From NCBI GenBank assembly GCA_008933995.1, contig WARS01000033.1:3593813-3657812 (forward strand): a DNA stretch of 64,000 nt, given 5' to 3'. The notes under the pieces are model-generated. The model ran no database searches. It was not told where the DNA came from and was given only the letters and a program-made list of their open reading frames with translations. The DNA is from Datnioides undecimradiatus. Its lineage: Eukaryota; Chordata; Actinopteri; Lobotiformes; Datnioididae. The position numbers and the translations under genes are program-made. Shown here piece after piece: positions 12,081-24,349 of the stretch. Position 1 is the stretch's first letter. The number at the start of each line of letters is the position of its first letter.

Positions 12081-12554
12081 TTACAAATATACCAGAGCAG
12101 CAGAGACCCCAAATAATGAAAATGTAAAGCCAACAAAGCCAATAAAACCCACAGGTTGATTTATTTCAACATTTACAAGGTGTTCTATGATAAACAGCTG
12201 TGGTAAACTTGGTGAAATTCCAGCGTATTTATACATCAAAGAGTCGGCTGCAGACAGGGAAAAGCTTCCTGGGATAGTGAGTCCAGCAACTCGGTGATTT
12301 AACTGTTTCATCTCAGTGAAGGAAAAGTTGTAAAAGATGCATGTATGAAGAAAAAGCAGACTGAGGATTTCTTTTCCCTCCGCATTTGGAAACAAACTGC
12401 TTTGTAAATCATAATGCGATGAGCTGCCTGCTGAGTGGCTCTGGAGAGCACAAGTGTGTGGAGGGACACTGCACATCCTTCCATCCCTCTGGAAAAGCAA
12501 CATCGCTTTGTCGTATTCCATCAAAACCTCACTTAGTGCAGCCAGGAACGGTCT
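12081..12554 (-). other. Unidentified open frame with a splice-acceptor-like start
   Basis: A minus-strand frame is open for about 157 codons after a good acceptor (TTCATTTTTAG, exon base 12552). It begins RPFLAALSEVLMEYDKAMLL and ends in a hydrophobic run, VGFIGFVGFTFSLFGVSAAL, three residues before a stop. This could be the last exon of a minus-strand gene with a tail anchor. However, I do not recognise the family, found no upstream partner exon within the next few kilobases, and the middle of the frame is compositionally ordinary. It may be chance; I make no functional assignment. Confidence 0.2.
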
Positions 12555-12602
12555 AAAAATGAAATGGAGATTGAAATGGTAAATTACAAATAAATAAAAC
12601 AC

Positions 12603-13188
12603 AACTTTAAATCAGGTTGTGATTATGTCTGTGTTTCCCAGGCTTTAGTTAGACAGCCCAGTCCTGTTGCAGTGGGGGTTTCTCATGTCCTGCAGCTAAG
12701 CCCCTTGTGTAGCATCAACAGCTCCCTGAACCTCGGCCAGGAAAAGTTCCCACCCTTCTTTGCCTTCTACTTACTCACAGGAAACACACACAATTTAAAA
12801 AATTTACAGCATAACTTTAACATTTTAACTTGGAGTATGAATTTATTTCATTGCATATTGTATTGAATGTGACAGACTGAGTCCTTTGGGCTTCGTGCAA
12901 ACATTCCTGTTATTTGAAACAGTTTCAGAAAAGACACTCCTGGTTCATCTGTCCTCATCTGTGGCCCACATGATGGGGGGAATGGGTTGAGAGAGTCTCT
13001 TTCACATGCACAGAAACAATCCATGGACGCAAAATGTCTTCTTTGGTCCTCTTTCCACACCACTCAAGAGTATAAACTGTTTATTTAGAATTTTCTGAGT
13101 TTCTCTTAAAAATTAAAATACATAAAAACTCTATTGATGACTGTTTTTCTTTCTATCTCCATTGTCGGGGGATAAAAGACCAGGAACC
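12603..13188. other. Intergenic, no gene recognised
   Basis: No coding frame, RNA gene or repeat family recognised. It lies between the unidentified open frame and the left arm of the inverted repeat. Confidence 0.45.
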
Positions 13189-13341
13189 TTTTTTAGTTTT
13201 CATGTGACGGTTCCTGTTTTTCTGTGTGGACGTGATGAATGCGATGAATGCTTGTACTTTACCTCAGTGAGGGAGTTCAAGGCAACGAGCTCTCTTGTGC
13301 GCGCAGGCGTCTGCGCAGAGGTCGAGGGTGCAAATCGCAGC
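13189..13341 (+). repeat. Left arm of a ~150-bp inverted repeat pair
   Basis: This segment recurs in reverse orientation at 15315-15460. Shared blocks include TTTTAGTTTTCATGTGACGG, TTCCTGTTTTTCTGTGTGGA, CAGTGAGGGAGTTCAAGGCA and CAGAGGTCGAGGG, separated by scattered substitutions and small indels. It is either one end of a ~2.3-kb element with long terminal inverted repeats or one of two inverted insertions of a dispersed repeat. No transposase was found between the arms. Confidence 0.8.
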
Positions 13342-15227
13342 AGGCTTCAGCGGGAACTAAAAATAGACTGTAAGAGGTGTGTATCACATACATGATGGAT
13401 CAGAAGTTGCATACTCTCTGCTTAAAAAGCATGTTGATGGAGAACAGAGGCATAGGCAATAGTAAAATATATGCACAGTATCTGAGTATTGCACACTAAA
13501 TCATCTTAACTGGGTGGTTTCAGAAATGTGTTGGCAGATGTGGAAGGAGTTCTCCAGTCCCCTCTGATGGCCCCTTTTAGAGTGGTACATTACAGAGCTT
13601 TTAAGGCCTCTGGGTTATATATCTGTACTTCCACAGTGACCTTATGTTTACCTCTTTTTCTTAAAGGATCTACCTCCTGTGTCACCCCAGTGAAGCTAAA
13701 TGTTCTTGTTTCCCATGCAGTGATGGCTGCAAGGCCCAGCGGTATCTACGAAGTGAAGTTACCTTCAATGTTTAGAGGCAGATATTTACCTTCGGCTTAG
13801 AAATGAGCAGGCTGAAGGTGCTACCTGCAGCTGTAACACAGATCTGCAGCAATCCACATTATCACAACCACACTTCTGCCTCCTGTTTACAGCTTTTAGA
13901 TAGGCTCGTGCCAAATTCACTCTGTGGAACAAAACGAGAGGAATTTAGAAAGTGAACTGCACTGGATAAACAGAGGATTGGAGACCTTTTTTAAAACAGG
14001 ATAATCTGTCAGAGACACTGTTATGAAACCCATCATCTTCAATACTCGGCACTGGATAAAAAGGGCTCCGTAATTATGACGTCTTGATTTTCATATTTGC
14101 CGTATTTCCTCCATCTTACTGAGCTTATTCAAGCTTTTTATCAACCTGTTTGAGTAAACACAGGAAATGGTTTTGATCCTGTGAAGCTAATTGTTCTGGA
14201 TAGAACATGTAAAACCCTGACAAACACTGATAAAGTGAGCATGACCATGAGCATGAGTGTCAGACCATCCAAACATGGGAGTCAAAGCAACTGTGCAGCT
14301 TTGTATTAAGGCCACCAGATGGTAGCAGTCAGCTGCAGAGCAATTGATAAGTCTTCTACTTTTGACCATGGCAATAGGAAAATGGACTTTCAGTGTTGCC
14401 CTGTATGTTACAAAACCTCTAATAAAGTGGGAATTATGGGTGAAGTGGGAATTAACATGATAATTTCTGGTGTGGTGCGAGTGGAATATGATACAAATGT
14501 GCTGTAGTCTGTTCTACATTCAGACAGAACTGAGGGTCCCTGTGTGTCAGCAGTACCTCCCACAGCAGCTTCTTCCAATCTAAAATTTGGATCCGAGCTT
14601 CATCCGACAGGCTCCCAGCAAATATTACTCTTTGTGAGCCGTGACTGGCTGCACATCAAGAAAAGCAGAGCAGTGGGAAGAGAGCAGACGCTGCAGAGAT
14701 GCACAAAAATATACAGAGACGCACTAACTATAGCAGCGATCATACACAGTCAATATAATTCTCCTCAACAGGGAGCCCTCTGTCTGCGCGCTGCATGTGT
14801 GGAAAAAGTACACTATGTCCTGCAAACAAAAAAAATGTGGAACTAATCAATAGATGGCATCAGCGCTTTTCTCCTCGCTGCGGAATGAGCTATTTGTCAT
14901 GCATTAGGCTGACATGCTTTATGAGAAAACACCCATATGGGATACAGAACAGCTACGTTTGATAATATTATTAAATATTGCATTTCATACATGTGTTAAA
15001 TCAAATTTTCCCACTTAGTCTGTCGTGTATTGGTTGGAGCTTTTGTCCAGGCACAGTAGAAGTATGTGAAGATTAGTTAGAGGAACAACTCCCCAAACGC
15101 AAAAGAAAACTGGTTTCATTGGATCACAGCATCAAAAGCACTGTAGGTGATTTAACATCCTGGGTTCTATGACAATCCTGTTTTAATGTGCCGTGCATCT
15201 TTATATACGTGTGTTTGGCAATTTGTT
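13342..15227. other. Interior of the inverted-repeat structure
   Basis: About 1.9 kb between the two arms with no recognisable coding domain. Open frames at 13528-13800 and 14544-14846 are short and look random. If the arms are terminal inverted repeats, this is the cargo of a non-autonomous element. Confidence 0.4.
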
Positions 15228-15316
15228 GCTCTTCAAACAAGTTTTAACTTGTTTGCTCTTCAAACAAGTTTTAACTTGTTTGAAGAGTTAAACAAGTTAA
15301 AACTTGTTTGAAGAGC
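15228..15316. repeat. Palindrome built from three copies of a 27-bp unit
   Basis: A 27-bp unit (GCTCTTCAAAC...CTTGTTT) occurs at 15228-15254, is repeated exactly in tandem at 15255-15281, and recurs as a perfect reverse complement at 15290-15316 after an 8-bp spacer. Each unit is itself an inverted repeat with 9-bp arms (AAACAAGTT / AACTTGTTT) around TT. The array can form a long hairpin or cruciform. It directly abuts the right arm of the larger inverted repeat. Confidence 0.95.
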
Positions 15317-15460
15317 TGTGATTTGAAACCCCTCGACCTCTGCACAGATGCCTGCACACACAAGAAAGCCCGGTGCCTTGAACTCCCTCACTGAGATAAA
15401 GGACAGACATTAATCACATCCACACAGAAAAACAGGAACCGTCACATGAAAACTAAAAAA
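15315..15460 (-). repeat. Right arm of the ~150-bp inverted repeat pair
   Basis: Reverse-complement copy of 13189-13341 with the same conserved blocks. The outer edge ends at the TTTTTTAG run (AAAAAA at 15455-15460 on the plus strand). Sequence outside the two arms differs, so the duplicated unit begins there. The inner edge meets the 27-bp-unit palindrome. Confidence 0.8.
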
Positions 15461-18400
15461 GCTCAGCAGAATCATCATCAGCCAAATCATCTCAACTGAC
15501 CCCTGGTGGCTGGATGCAGTGTCATTGACCCCACGCCCTCCATTTAACATGGGCCAATCCAAAGGAGACCTATCACACTGATGTATGTCCACGACTTCAT
15601 TTTTCTGATACATTTGGATTCAATGACTTGCTGTGAAAATGTGGTGTGAGGTCATGATTGACAGCTTGTGTGTGCGGATTGGTTCAGCCAGGACCTCCAC
15701 ACCACGGCTGCTCCCAACAGACTCTGACTCCAAATGATGTCACCAGACCAAAGATGGCACCACCTATATCGACATTTTATTGTCTTTATATCCACTCCGT
15801 GGGCAAGCTCTGAAAACACGGTTTCCCACATTTCCCATGATGCAGTGAGTCATTTGCTCGCCGTCCCAGCCAAGTTAGGGCCCCAGTCTTTCAAACACAA
15901 CAACAACTCAAAGTTTGTAACACAGATTTTTGTGGACAAATTGTTGTCTCCACGCCCAGTGGACACATTGCTGATGACATCATCTGGGTTACCTTCAAAG
16001 ACTTTCAGAAAGCTCACTTCAGAGCCAGAAAACACATCACACGGGGTGAGTGGTCCTCCCCATGACCAATAAACTACCCTCCGAAAATCAGAGAGAGTAG
16101 ACTGTCTCCTTTATGTCACCCATGAACTCAGATCCTCCACATGTGCACGACCCCTTACATAAACCCGGGAGGTGCAGTGTGACGGCAGTGCAGTCGCAAA
16201 CTATGTTAGACTTCAGGTTTCAGGGCTGTCTGTTTACAGTTTAGCATAAGACGTTTGGATTAAAATCCTTGAATTCCATCGAGGAAGCAGCTGAAAAGCC
16301 TCTCTTCAGACACACTGTTGTGTTTCACCATATGCGCTGTTGGAGGATTTGTTTCACAGCCTCAGTTTAATGTATTTAGCTGTTGTATCTAAACATGGTG
16401 ACCAGTGCAAACAGCATTCCTCTGCAGGGAGGTCCCCACTTCCAACTGAACCAGCGTGAAGGTCTCCTCTTATAATGGAGGGAATCATCAAACTGCTGTC
16501 AGATACATTCTGGGTACAGTGCTATACATTTTTGACACCTAGCCAACAGTATCAGAGTTACCACTCATTACGTCATGCCTTTACATTGTTAAAGACACAT
16601 CTCCCCTGTCGCAATAAACACTTAGTTAGTGGGTACTGGAGAAATGCCCAGAACAGGAGAACAATTATCCTCCTGCACAAGTTTCCCCCCAGCTGCAGAA
16701 GAAGTGTTGCTACCCAGCTCGCACAGAAAACAAACTTGCCACCGAAGACTGGAGAAATAACAGGATATGAAACGGGAAAAATAATATTATATAATCTTGG
16801 TGCTCTGTGTGTGCGCACCAAACCAAAGCACGTTGTCTCGCTCACCACGCGTCGAGCCGACTGCACCACGTATGAACTCATAACACAATTACTGCATGTG
16901 ACGTGGTAAATGTGAGGGGCAAAGGGAAACACTGAGAGTACTCTTGTGTGCTGAGGTTACACGTACTGTATGTACCTTTTGCATACTGTGTAATAAGAGG
17001 CGATGTTTTAGCATTACATTATGTCACATTTATACAACAGTGTGTCTTAATACATTACAAATGGGTTAACTATTGTTACTCAAACACCAACAGGGATTTA
17101 TGAAAGTCAAGACATTATAATCTGACTGCTGGGAAGCCAGTGAGGGATCACAAACCGGTTTGCTCAGCGACGACCCTCAGCCATTACTACTGCCAGGTAT
17201 TTCCTGCTTTGGTAAAATCCACTGTGACCTATTTGGTGATGTTTTATGGTGTTTTTGGCTCTAGGTTGTAGCAGAATGTAATGTTTAAAGAGCAAGCTAG
17301 CACTCACATCAGCACCCCTACCAATTATAGAGACAAAACAGTAGCAGAAATATTTTCATTTAACGACAATTTTATGACTTTTATATACAGTCATTACAGA
17401 ATGTGCCCTGAGTTCCCTGCACACCGGCAGATTTCCATTAAATATTTTCCAAAACAAATATTTTAAGTACCATCCTGCTCACACACACATGCGCATAAAC
17501 AGAATAATATGCCGCCGTGGTCAAAGCTCATCAGCAGAGGTTTATATCAGCTCGTTTGTGAGACGTGAAACAGATTTTTCTTTATTTACAGCACTGCCAC
17601 ATACATATGCTGCTGTTTTCTGAATTTTCCATTTTGGACAGAACAACAAAGTCAGTAGGAAGCAGAGAGAATTCCCATTCTATTGCACAACGCTTACTGG
17701 CATTGCAAAGATGATAAAATATGTCACGAAAGTCTGCAGTGAAGCTATGTCATGATGCATTCATGTGTTTTGTTTATCCAGTCAAGGAAAACATCTTTTT
17801 ATCTTCAGTAGTTAACTATAACCATATGCACCAAATATCCAGCAGCTAGCGCACTCATGCCCCCCAGTATGAGGTTGTCAATTCATTTTGGTCATGCAAT
17901 CCTCTTGTAACCCTACACAGACACAAAGACAACACCACAAAGCACGTTTGAATATGTTAAGCCACAGAATTGCGGATCCTCACTTATCTGACAGTGAACA
18001 GAGTCAGAGAAAACAATTTTACAGTGCATTTACAGAGGAAGCCAGTCAGGAAATGCCTTGTATGTAAGTATGATTCTATCATTAAAACAATGATGTGCGA
18101 GTTGAACATGTGCAGTGAAAACCACAGCTTTAAACCTTCATTGTGCAGACAACTGAATTAGGCCATTTTCATTCATTTATGCAGATTTGATAAATGTCCT
18201 AGAATCCAACCGAGCAACTTTCCAATAGGATTTATGATCCAAAGGCAGCATCCAGACAGACAGGATACAAGACAGTCAGTGTTTATTCTTATGCTCCACT
18301 CCGTTACTAGCCTTCATTATGAAATTTAGATGTTTTGGTGGGATAGAGATGTAGCCAGCAAAAACCAGCACAAAACAATCTTAACCTCAAGTTTTTCAGC

Positions 18401-20086
18401 CTCCTGGACACATTCCTAAGTGCTGAAACCAGGCCCAACAAGATTTACTATTGTGCTCAATACGCATGACAGAGATTATATGCTGTTTTAAATCATCAAA
18501 AGTTGTCAATTGTCTTCCCAAGTTGTTTAAAGAGGGATCAAATGTTGACAATAAATCTGCCTTCAGAGACACTCAGCGGCCATAGCACAGGATCACATCA
18601 GACCAGAACACAGTGAGGAGTTTCTCTGCTTCAGCCCTGGTTGTTCCTCCCTCTGATTACATCAGAAATGTACTCACTGCAACAGCAAACTACACACTGT
18701 GGACAGGGCTGAAGACCACGGGGAAGATTTCACGTTGAATCTCTGCCAGTAAAAATATTATTCGGAGTGTGCGATCCACTTGTGTTTTTGCCTAAAAGTG
18801 CAGACATCACAGATGTTGTTTAACTGAAAATTATTTTGTAATATGACGAGTAACTCAACTTCAAAACTAGTTCAGGACATTTAGAAATAAATAAGCAACT
18901 ATGACATTCCAGCAAAGCAAGCTCACACAATGCTCATTAAGCCTATCCCCACCAGATAAATCTCTTTGTATTTCACAGCATATAGAGTTTTTAAATCTGG
19001 TGTCTGGTGTGACCTTCGCTGGAGTCCGTGGTTTACCAGAACTGAAGGGCGAGCAACTGTTGCTTTGGAGAAGGCGATAGCAACCAGAAAACATGGTGGA
19101 GCCTGTGCAGTCACGAGCACTAAGAGAGTTTTCATGTAGTTACTCTCACTGCCAGAAGGGGGAGACAAAGCTCCCACACTTTACCTTTAAAGCTATACAA
19201 AACTTATACCAGCATCATTATAAGGACGTATATAACACCAATTGTTATTAAATGCTAAAGTTGCTTTGTATCTGCTGCATCTGTAAATATGTAGAATGAC
19301 TGTTTGCTAACATGTTTGCTATATCAGTTTGTAAGAAGATAGAATGCTGACATTGTCTGGAGGCGTTTGAGTCAGTGAGGAACAGGAGGTCACTGATTAA
19401 ACTTCCCTCAATCATGGACAATCCATCCCACCCCTGCATGGCACACTGCAGACTTACCCAGCTCCACTGTCATAAAGGGCAGTTTAAAAAGTCATTTCTT
19501 CCATCTCCTATAAGACTCAACAACAGCTCACCACTGTGTGACATCCTATATTCTGTTCTACAGCTTGTTCTGCTGCCCCCACGTGGCCAAAAAACAGGCA
19601 ACAATGCTTTAAAGTACGAATTATGAACAGCAAAATGTGGCCTTCTGCTGATAATTTTACAGTGTTTTCCCAAAAGTGGCATTTTTCACCAAAAAAGATG
19701 ATTAAGTTTTAGGTGGAGTATCACTTTAAAAGTAATTGCCCACATTCGTCAGATATTTGTGGTTGTTCTAATTGTCAACAGTTGTTTCTAGCATTTAAGA
19801 GATTTTATTCAAAGTGGTAACTGCATGAAAAATGTCTGCATTCAGCTCTCTGGATACATCAGGGGTTGACATAGCTGACATAGGGGAATTAAATTAAACG
19901 CAGGGACCAATCCTGTCAGTTGGAACAGCCCATTGTACAAATTATGAAAACATCCCTTGCGTGATGGTTTTATGATAAAACAGATTACCTCACCGTGCTC
20001 ACAGCCACAACAGTGAAGCTCAGCCCTGCTGGGGTTAAATGCAGCTGGTTGAGCTCAGAGAAAAAATGTGAGCTAACAGCTAACCT

Positions 20087-20089
<3 letters not shown>
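15461..20089. other. Intergenic, no gene recognised
   Basis: AT-rich sequence without a convincing coding exon. The longest open frame (16475-16909, 144 codons) has no recognisable domain and no splice context. At 19570-19590 a GCCCCCACGTGGCCA motif in a TTTAAAG-ended stretch looks like a dispersed fish repeat, but I cannot name it. No RNA gene recognised. Confidence 0.45.
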
Positions 20090-20129
<40 letters not shown>

Positions 20130-20140
20130 ACGCGCGCACA
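20090..20140. repeat. (GT)n with a CACGCGCGCACA extension
   Basis: About 19 GT units at 20090-20128 run straight into an alternating CGCGCG stretch. The whole 50 bp alternates purine and pyrimidine, the pattern favoured for Z-DNA. Confidence 0.95.
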
Positions 20141-23100
20141 GACAAACTTTTATTGCTACAAGTATGAAATGAGACTATATTTCTTGTCTTCTATTCAGAG
20201 CTATAACTACTTAAGCTGAGGGAACAGAGGTTAAGGTACCTTTATATTTGTCATAAACAAAAGTCATGGGGATGAATTATTTATATTGTTTACGTCTGTC
20301 AGTGTTGGTATGTGTTGTATTTCTTAATAATTTAGCCATTGTATGATGTAGGATCAATGTATTGTCATATTATGAGAGATGACAGTGAAGTGGTGTTAAG
20401 ATGATCTAATCTGGAGCAGACCTAAGTACAAGATAAAGCAAAAGAAAAAAGCTAAATCACCTCAGGTCTTTACCATTTTGGTGATTTTTAACTAATAGAC
20501 AGACAAAACCACACATTACTGCTTAAAGCCTGATCATCATGGAGTCTCACCTTGAGGACTTACAATCCCTAATAGAAGGTCTGCATTAAGCCATGCAGCC
20601 ATGCAGCCACGCAGAAAGGTGGGTAATGAGAGGCCCTATCACAGTGCATTGTGGGAGTTGTAGAACACACAGAGAAGATGGAAACATACTGCCTTATCAG
20701 CATACACTGATATCCTGACAACAACAGGAAGTTGGTTGTTGTAGTTTGGCACACGGGTTTGGACCCTTGACCACCAGCGTCAGCAGTTGGAGCTCCGGCA
20801 TTGGATATCACCCTCAACTCGTGTGTAAATGTCTATAAATACACATGGAAATCATAGAGAAAGACTCATAATTACTGCTGACAGCATCCATTCATAGTCG
20901 TTTATATACCCATGTGTCCACTGCAAACATAAAATGCTAATAGCTAATTTGACAAACAGCAAATGCTGCCTATTTGTCTAATATAGTCTAACAAACAGGA
21001 ATCAAGTTACCAATCAAGTGGTGTTATACAACAGTGGTTAAGCTAATGTGTTAGTGTGGATAAATGAGGGAGACAAGACAAAGGGTGTGTGTGTGTGTGT
21101 GTGTGGAAAAACAAGATGAAGAAATGAGAGGATCATGGGAGAAACACACGCCAAGGAGATCTGGACTTGGAAACATGGACAGCGAGCCACGCAGCGAGTT
21201 CCCGAGCCAGTTGCGCTGTGTGCCAGGGTCATGACATGGGGCTGGTGAGAAGTAAGTGAAAGCAGATGAGAGCGCACCAGTCATGCGAGGACGCCCTCGC
21301 CCGACACCTCAGCTTGTCTTTCACGCCAGGAAATGAGGGAATGCGAGTGTGTATATTTATGCCTGCACGTGTGAGTGTGTGTGCAAGCATGCCTGTGCGT
21401 AAGGTCGGGGATCAGCACGGGAGTCGTTGGCGCGTTGTAAAGAGGATCTCTTCTCTTATCGCACAGAAATGTGACTTGTAAGTGAGTTGTTTCCAGTCAA
21501 GCCTTTCAACACTAATATTAGTTCCTTTTCGCTCCAGTAATCTCTCTTTAAGTGCATGAAAAGTCTCTCTTAGCATACTTTTTGACAAAAATAATAAAAA
21601 GGATCTCACACATCCTCTGATCCCTAAGTGAAGAATTGTGAAACCAAACAACTGTGGATTTGGGGTCATTTCCAAGTCCTCCTGCATCAAATACATCTGA
21701 TATTTTCTGCAACCTGAGGATTTCTACCGAAGCCAAGAATATTCAGTGGAAATCGTTGCTAAATCTGTGCAGGCGGGGGGTCAGCATTGGAGACCTTTTG
21801 CTTTTCCTCACACGTCTCATGAGTTCAGCCTCCCAGAGCCTCCCTCCGAATTCCTCTGCACTTCAGTAAAGCTGTGGCAATAATCCCTGACTTATATCTT
21901 ATTATCACGTGTCTCTATCATGTAACCAAGTTAAATTGCATTGAAGCACATCCTCTAGGAGTGTTTTTGAAGCAGCTGATCGTGCTTTTGAGGCAGCAGA
22001 AAGCACAGAGCATGTACAGTTAGAGTCTGTGAGGCCCAGGCTCCACCGCAGCTTCACTAAAATAGAAATGAAATAGAATTAAAAATGGTATCAGACATTT
22101 TATTTTCTTTTTTTTTCATTTGTTGTGTATTATTTGCTTTACTTTACTGTTTTTTTACATATCCAATCAAATTCAAATGATCTTCCGCTTACTATAAGCA
22201 TTTTTTCTTTTACTGTAGATGAGACTGCTCAGAGCTGCACATGCATGATCAGAGGGATGGCCGACTTTCTGTTTTGGATCACATGGGATTGTTGCTACGG
22301 TTCTGAACCCTAATCAGCTCTGCCTATAGCTATTTATGGCTTTTTAATGAGCAAGAAGTGATAAGTGATGTTGGAGTTTTGGCGGAATTGTGAAATTTTG
22401 GACTTTTCTCCTACTCACAAGCTGTCAGGCTTAATTTGACTGCTGACTAGAGCTCATCTGACATGGGATGTTTCTCCATTTATGATTTTTACAGGGAAAA
22501 ATGACGAGCTGGTATGAAAACAGGCCACTTCTGTGAGGATTTTGCGTCAACTTTGCACCAACATGACCATGCAAAGTTACTCAGAAAGCTGCTTTCTTGA
22601 TCAAATAACTTTTATTATTGTTTATTATTCTTTATGGCATTTTCTGCACTATATACCAGAGAAAAACTGTTTTTAGGCATTAAATATGAGATTTCTCAAA
22701 ATAATATAACAGAGCTCAGTGGGTCTCTTAAGTTTGTGAAGAGAAGCAGAAGCAGAGGAGCCGCTGCTTCACAAGCAACTGCAAGTACTAAATAAAAGAA
22801 CCGATGTCTCTGATGTTATGGTGGTAAATGAGTGGAGAGTGACACTGCTCTGAGTCTCTGAAGCAGCAGAGGTCTGTGGGAGTGCTCCTCAGTCTGTGCC
22901 TCTTGACTTTCGAGCAGCAAAGACATGAAAACCGCATGCATCGCTGAGCGAGCCACTGCACCACTTTGGGGTAAAACATCATCCAAATGTGCTCGTGACT
23001 CAGCCCCTCCATTAGAGCAGAATTTGATTATGTTGAGTCAAACAGACAGACTGCAGCTTTTATGCGTCCAGCATCAATAGCCAAATTCAGGAGGGATGTT

Positions 23101-23572
23101 CTGGATCCATCCTGCCAATTAGGCTTAACCAAGTTTATCCTGGGTGAAAACACAGCTGAGAGCACGGAAGGTCGAGCCACTGGTCATTTTGTTTCTGGCA
23201 AATTTCATGCAAAAAAAAAAAAAAACAAAGCGTGTGAATCAGGGAGCGCACATTTTCCATAACAGTCTCTCACGTCTGTCATCAGCACTAAATCAAGCTT
23301 CAGGTTTTAAGTCTTGCATTTGTTGGCGCAGTCCAGGGGTACTATGATGAGATAGGACACTGAGCAACAGACCACATCTGGTTTCAAGCCTTTTGGATCA
23401 CACTGAGGAGATACGGGCCCACTGTCGAGAGAGCTTTAGTCTATTCCCATACGCTGGAGTTACAAGCGTTGGACAGACAGCTGTAAGGCAGTGCTGTGAG
23501 TCACCGAGGGGAGGAATGCTTGAAAACAAATGGAGTGTGATTGATTGAAGGAGTAACCAGGAAGTGTTTAAA
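20141..23572. other. Intergenic, one short microsatellite, no gene recognised
   Basis: A (GT)10 tract lies at 21085-21104. The rest is AT-rich with short random open frames on both strands. No RNA gene, transposon end or conserved coding exon was recognised. Confidence 0.45.
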
Positions 23573-23616
23573 GGTGGTGGAGGTGGAGGTGGAGGTGGAG
23601 GTGGGGGTGGGGGTGG
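23573..23616. repeat. (GGTGGA)n / (GGTGGG)n hexanucleotide tract
   Basis: About 44 bp of GGTGGA and GGTGGG units, purine-rich on the plus strand. Runs of G separated by T or A could form a G-quadruplex. The reverse strand reads as a polyproline open frame, which is an artefact of the repeat. Confidence 0.93.
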
Positions 23617-23934
23617 CCGCGGTGGGCTCGGGGAATTCTCAAACAATAAAGAGCAACACTTGAGTAAACAAGAGGGGAAAAGTTAGATTGTTTGTTTTTT
23701 AGTTACAGTTGCCATGGTGCTCTCTGTGATGTAATCTTTAAAATGGGGACTGGATTACAGAAAGGTACTGAATGGCTGATTATTAAAATCTGAATATGTT
23801 CAGCCTGTTGTTCATTGTGTAACAATCATTAAGACACAGAGAATACAGAGAAGAGCAGAGAAAACACTTTACAGTCGCTCTGTCCGGTTCCATCCTCAGT
23901 AATATGTTGCTTATATACCTATACCTAGAGATCA

Positions 23935-24235
23935 CTGGATTAAAGTGGCTATGACAATCATGCAGAGCCAGTTTTGGTTTGTCCCTTCTGGGCTACTGTA
24001 GAAACATGGCGGCAGACTGCATGGAAAAAGGACCCACTCCTACTGTGGGTAAAAAGCTCATTCTGTGCGAGCTAAAGACAACAATTCTTTTCAGGTGATT
24101 GTGCACATATGAAAACACAGTATTACAGATTATTATAGATGAATTACAGATGATCATAGATCGCCCCTAAAATCTTCACACTGCACCTTTTAACACCAAA
24201 GAGACAGCTCCTGTGTGTGCTCTTCATGTGACTTT
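23935..24235. repeat. Probable dispersed fish repeat
   Basis: The stretch contains phrases I associate with a common interspersed repeat of percomorph fish: a GGGCTACTGTAGAAACATGG segment, then CAGGTGATTGTGCACATATG and CCCCTAAAATCTTCACACTG. The family name is not known to me, and the call rests on memory rather than on a second copy in this window. Confidence 0.35.
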
Positions 24236-24239
24236 GTAA

Positions 24240-24349
24240 AATCAGATTTTCATTTTAAAGATGAGCTAAGTTTATCAGAAAGTTATGACCCCCTCACAAT
24301 TATCTGATGACCCTTTGGAGGGGCCTCACCCCTAGGTTGTGAACCACTG
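24240..24349 (-). mobile_element. Fragment with a hAT-type transposon terminus
   Basis: The end reads, on the minus strand, CAGTGGTTCACAACCTAGGG followed by GTGAGGCCCCTCCAAAGGGT, the typical terminal inverted repeat of Charlie-like hAT elements. No opposite terminus or transposase was found nearby, so this is a truncated copy. Confidence 0.5.

Noticed and set aside
16475..16909. 144-codon plus-strand frame
   Set aside because: No domain, no splice sites that extend it, and an equally open frame on the other strand.
23398..23646. Proline-run frame on the minus strand
   Set aside because: The proline run is the translation of the GGTGGA repeat.
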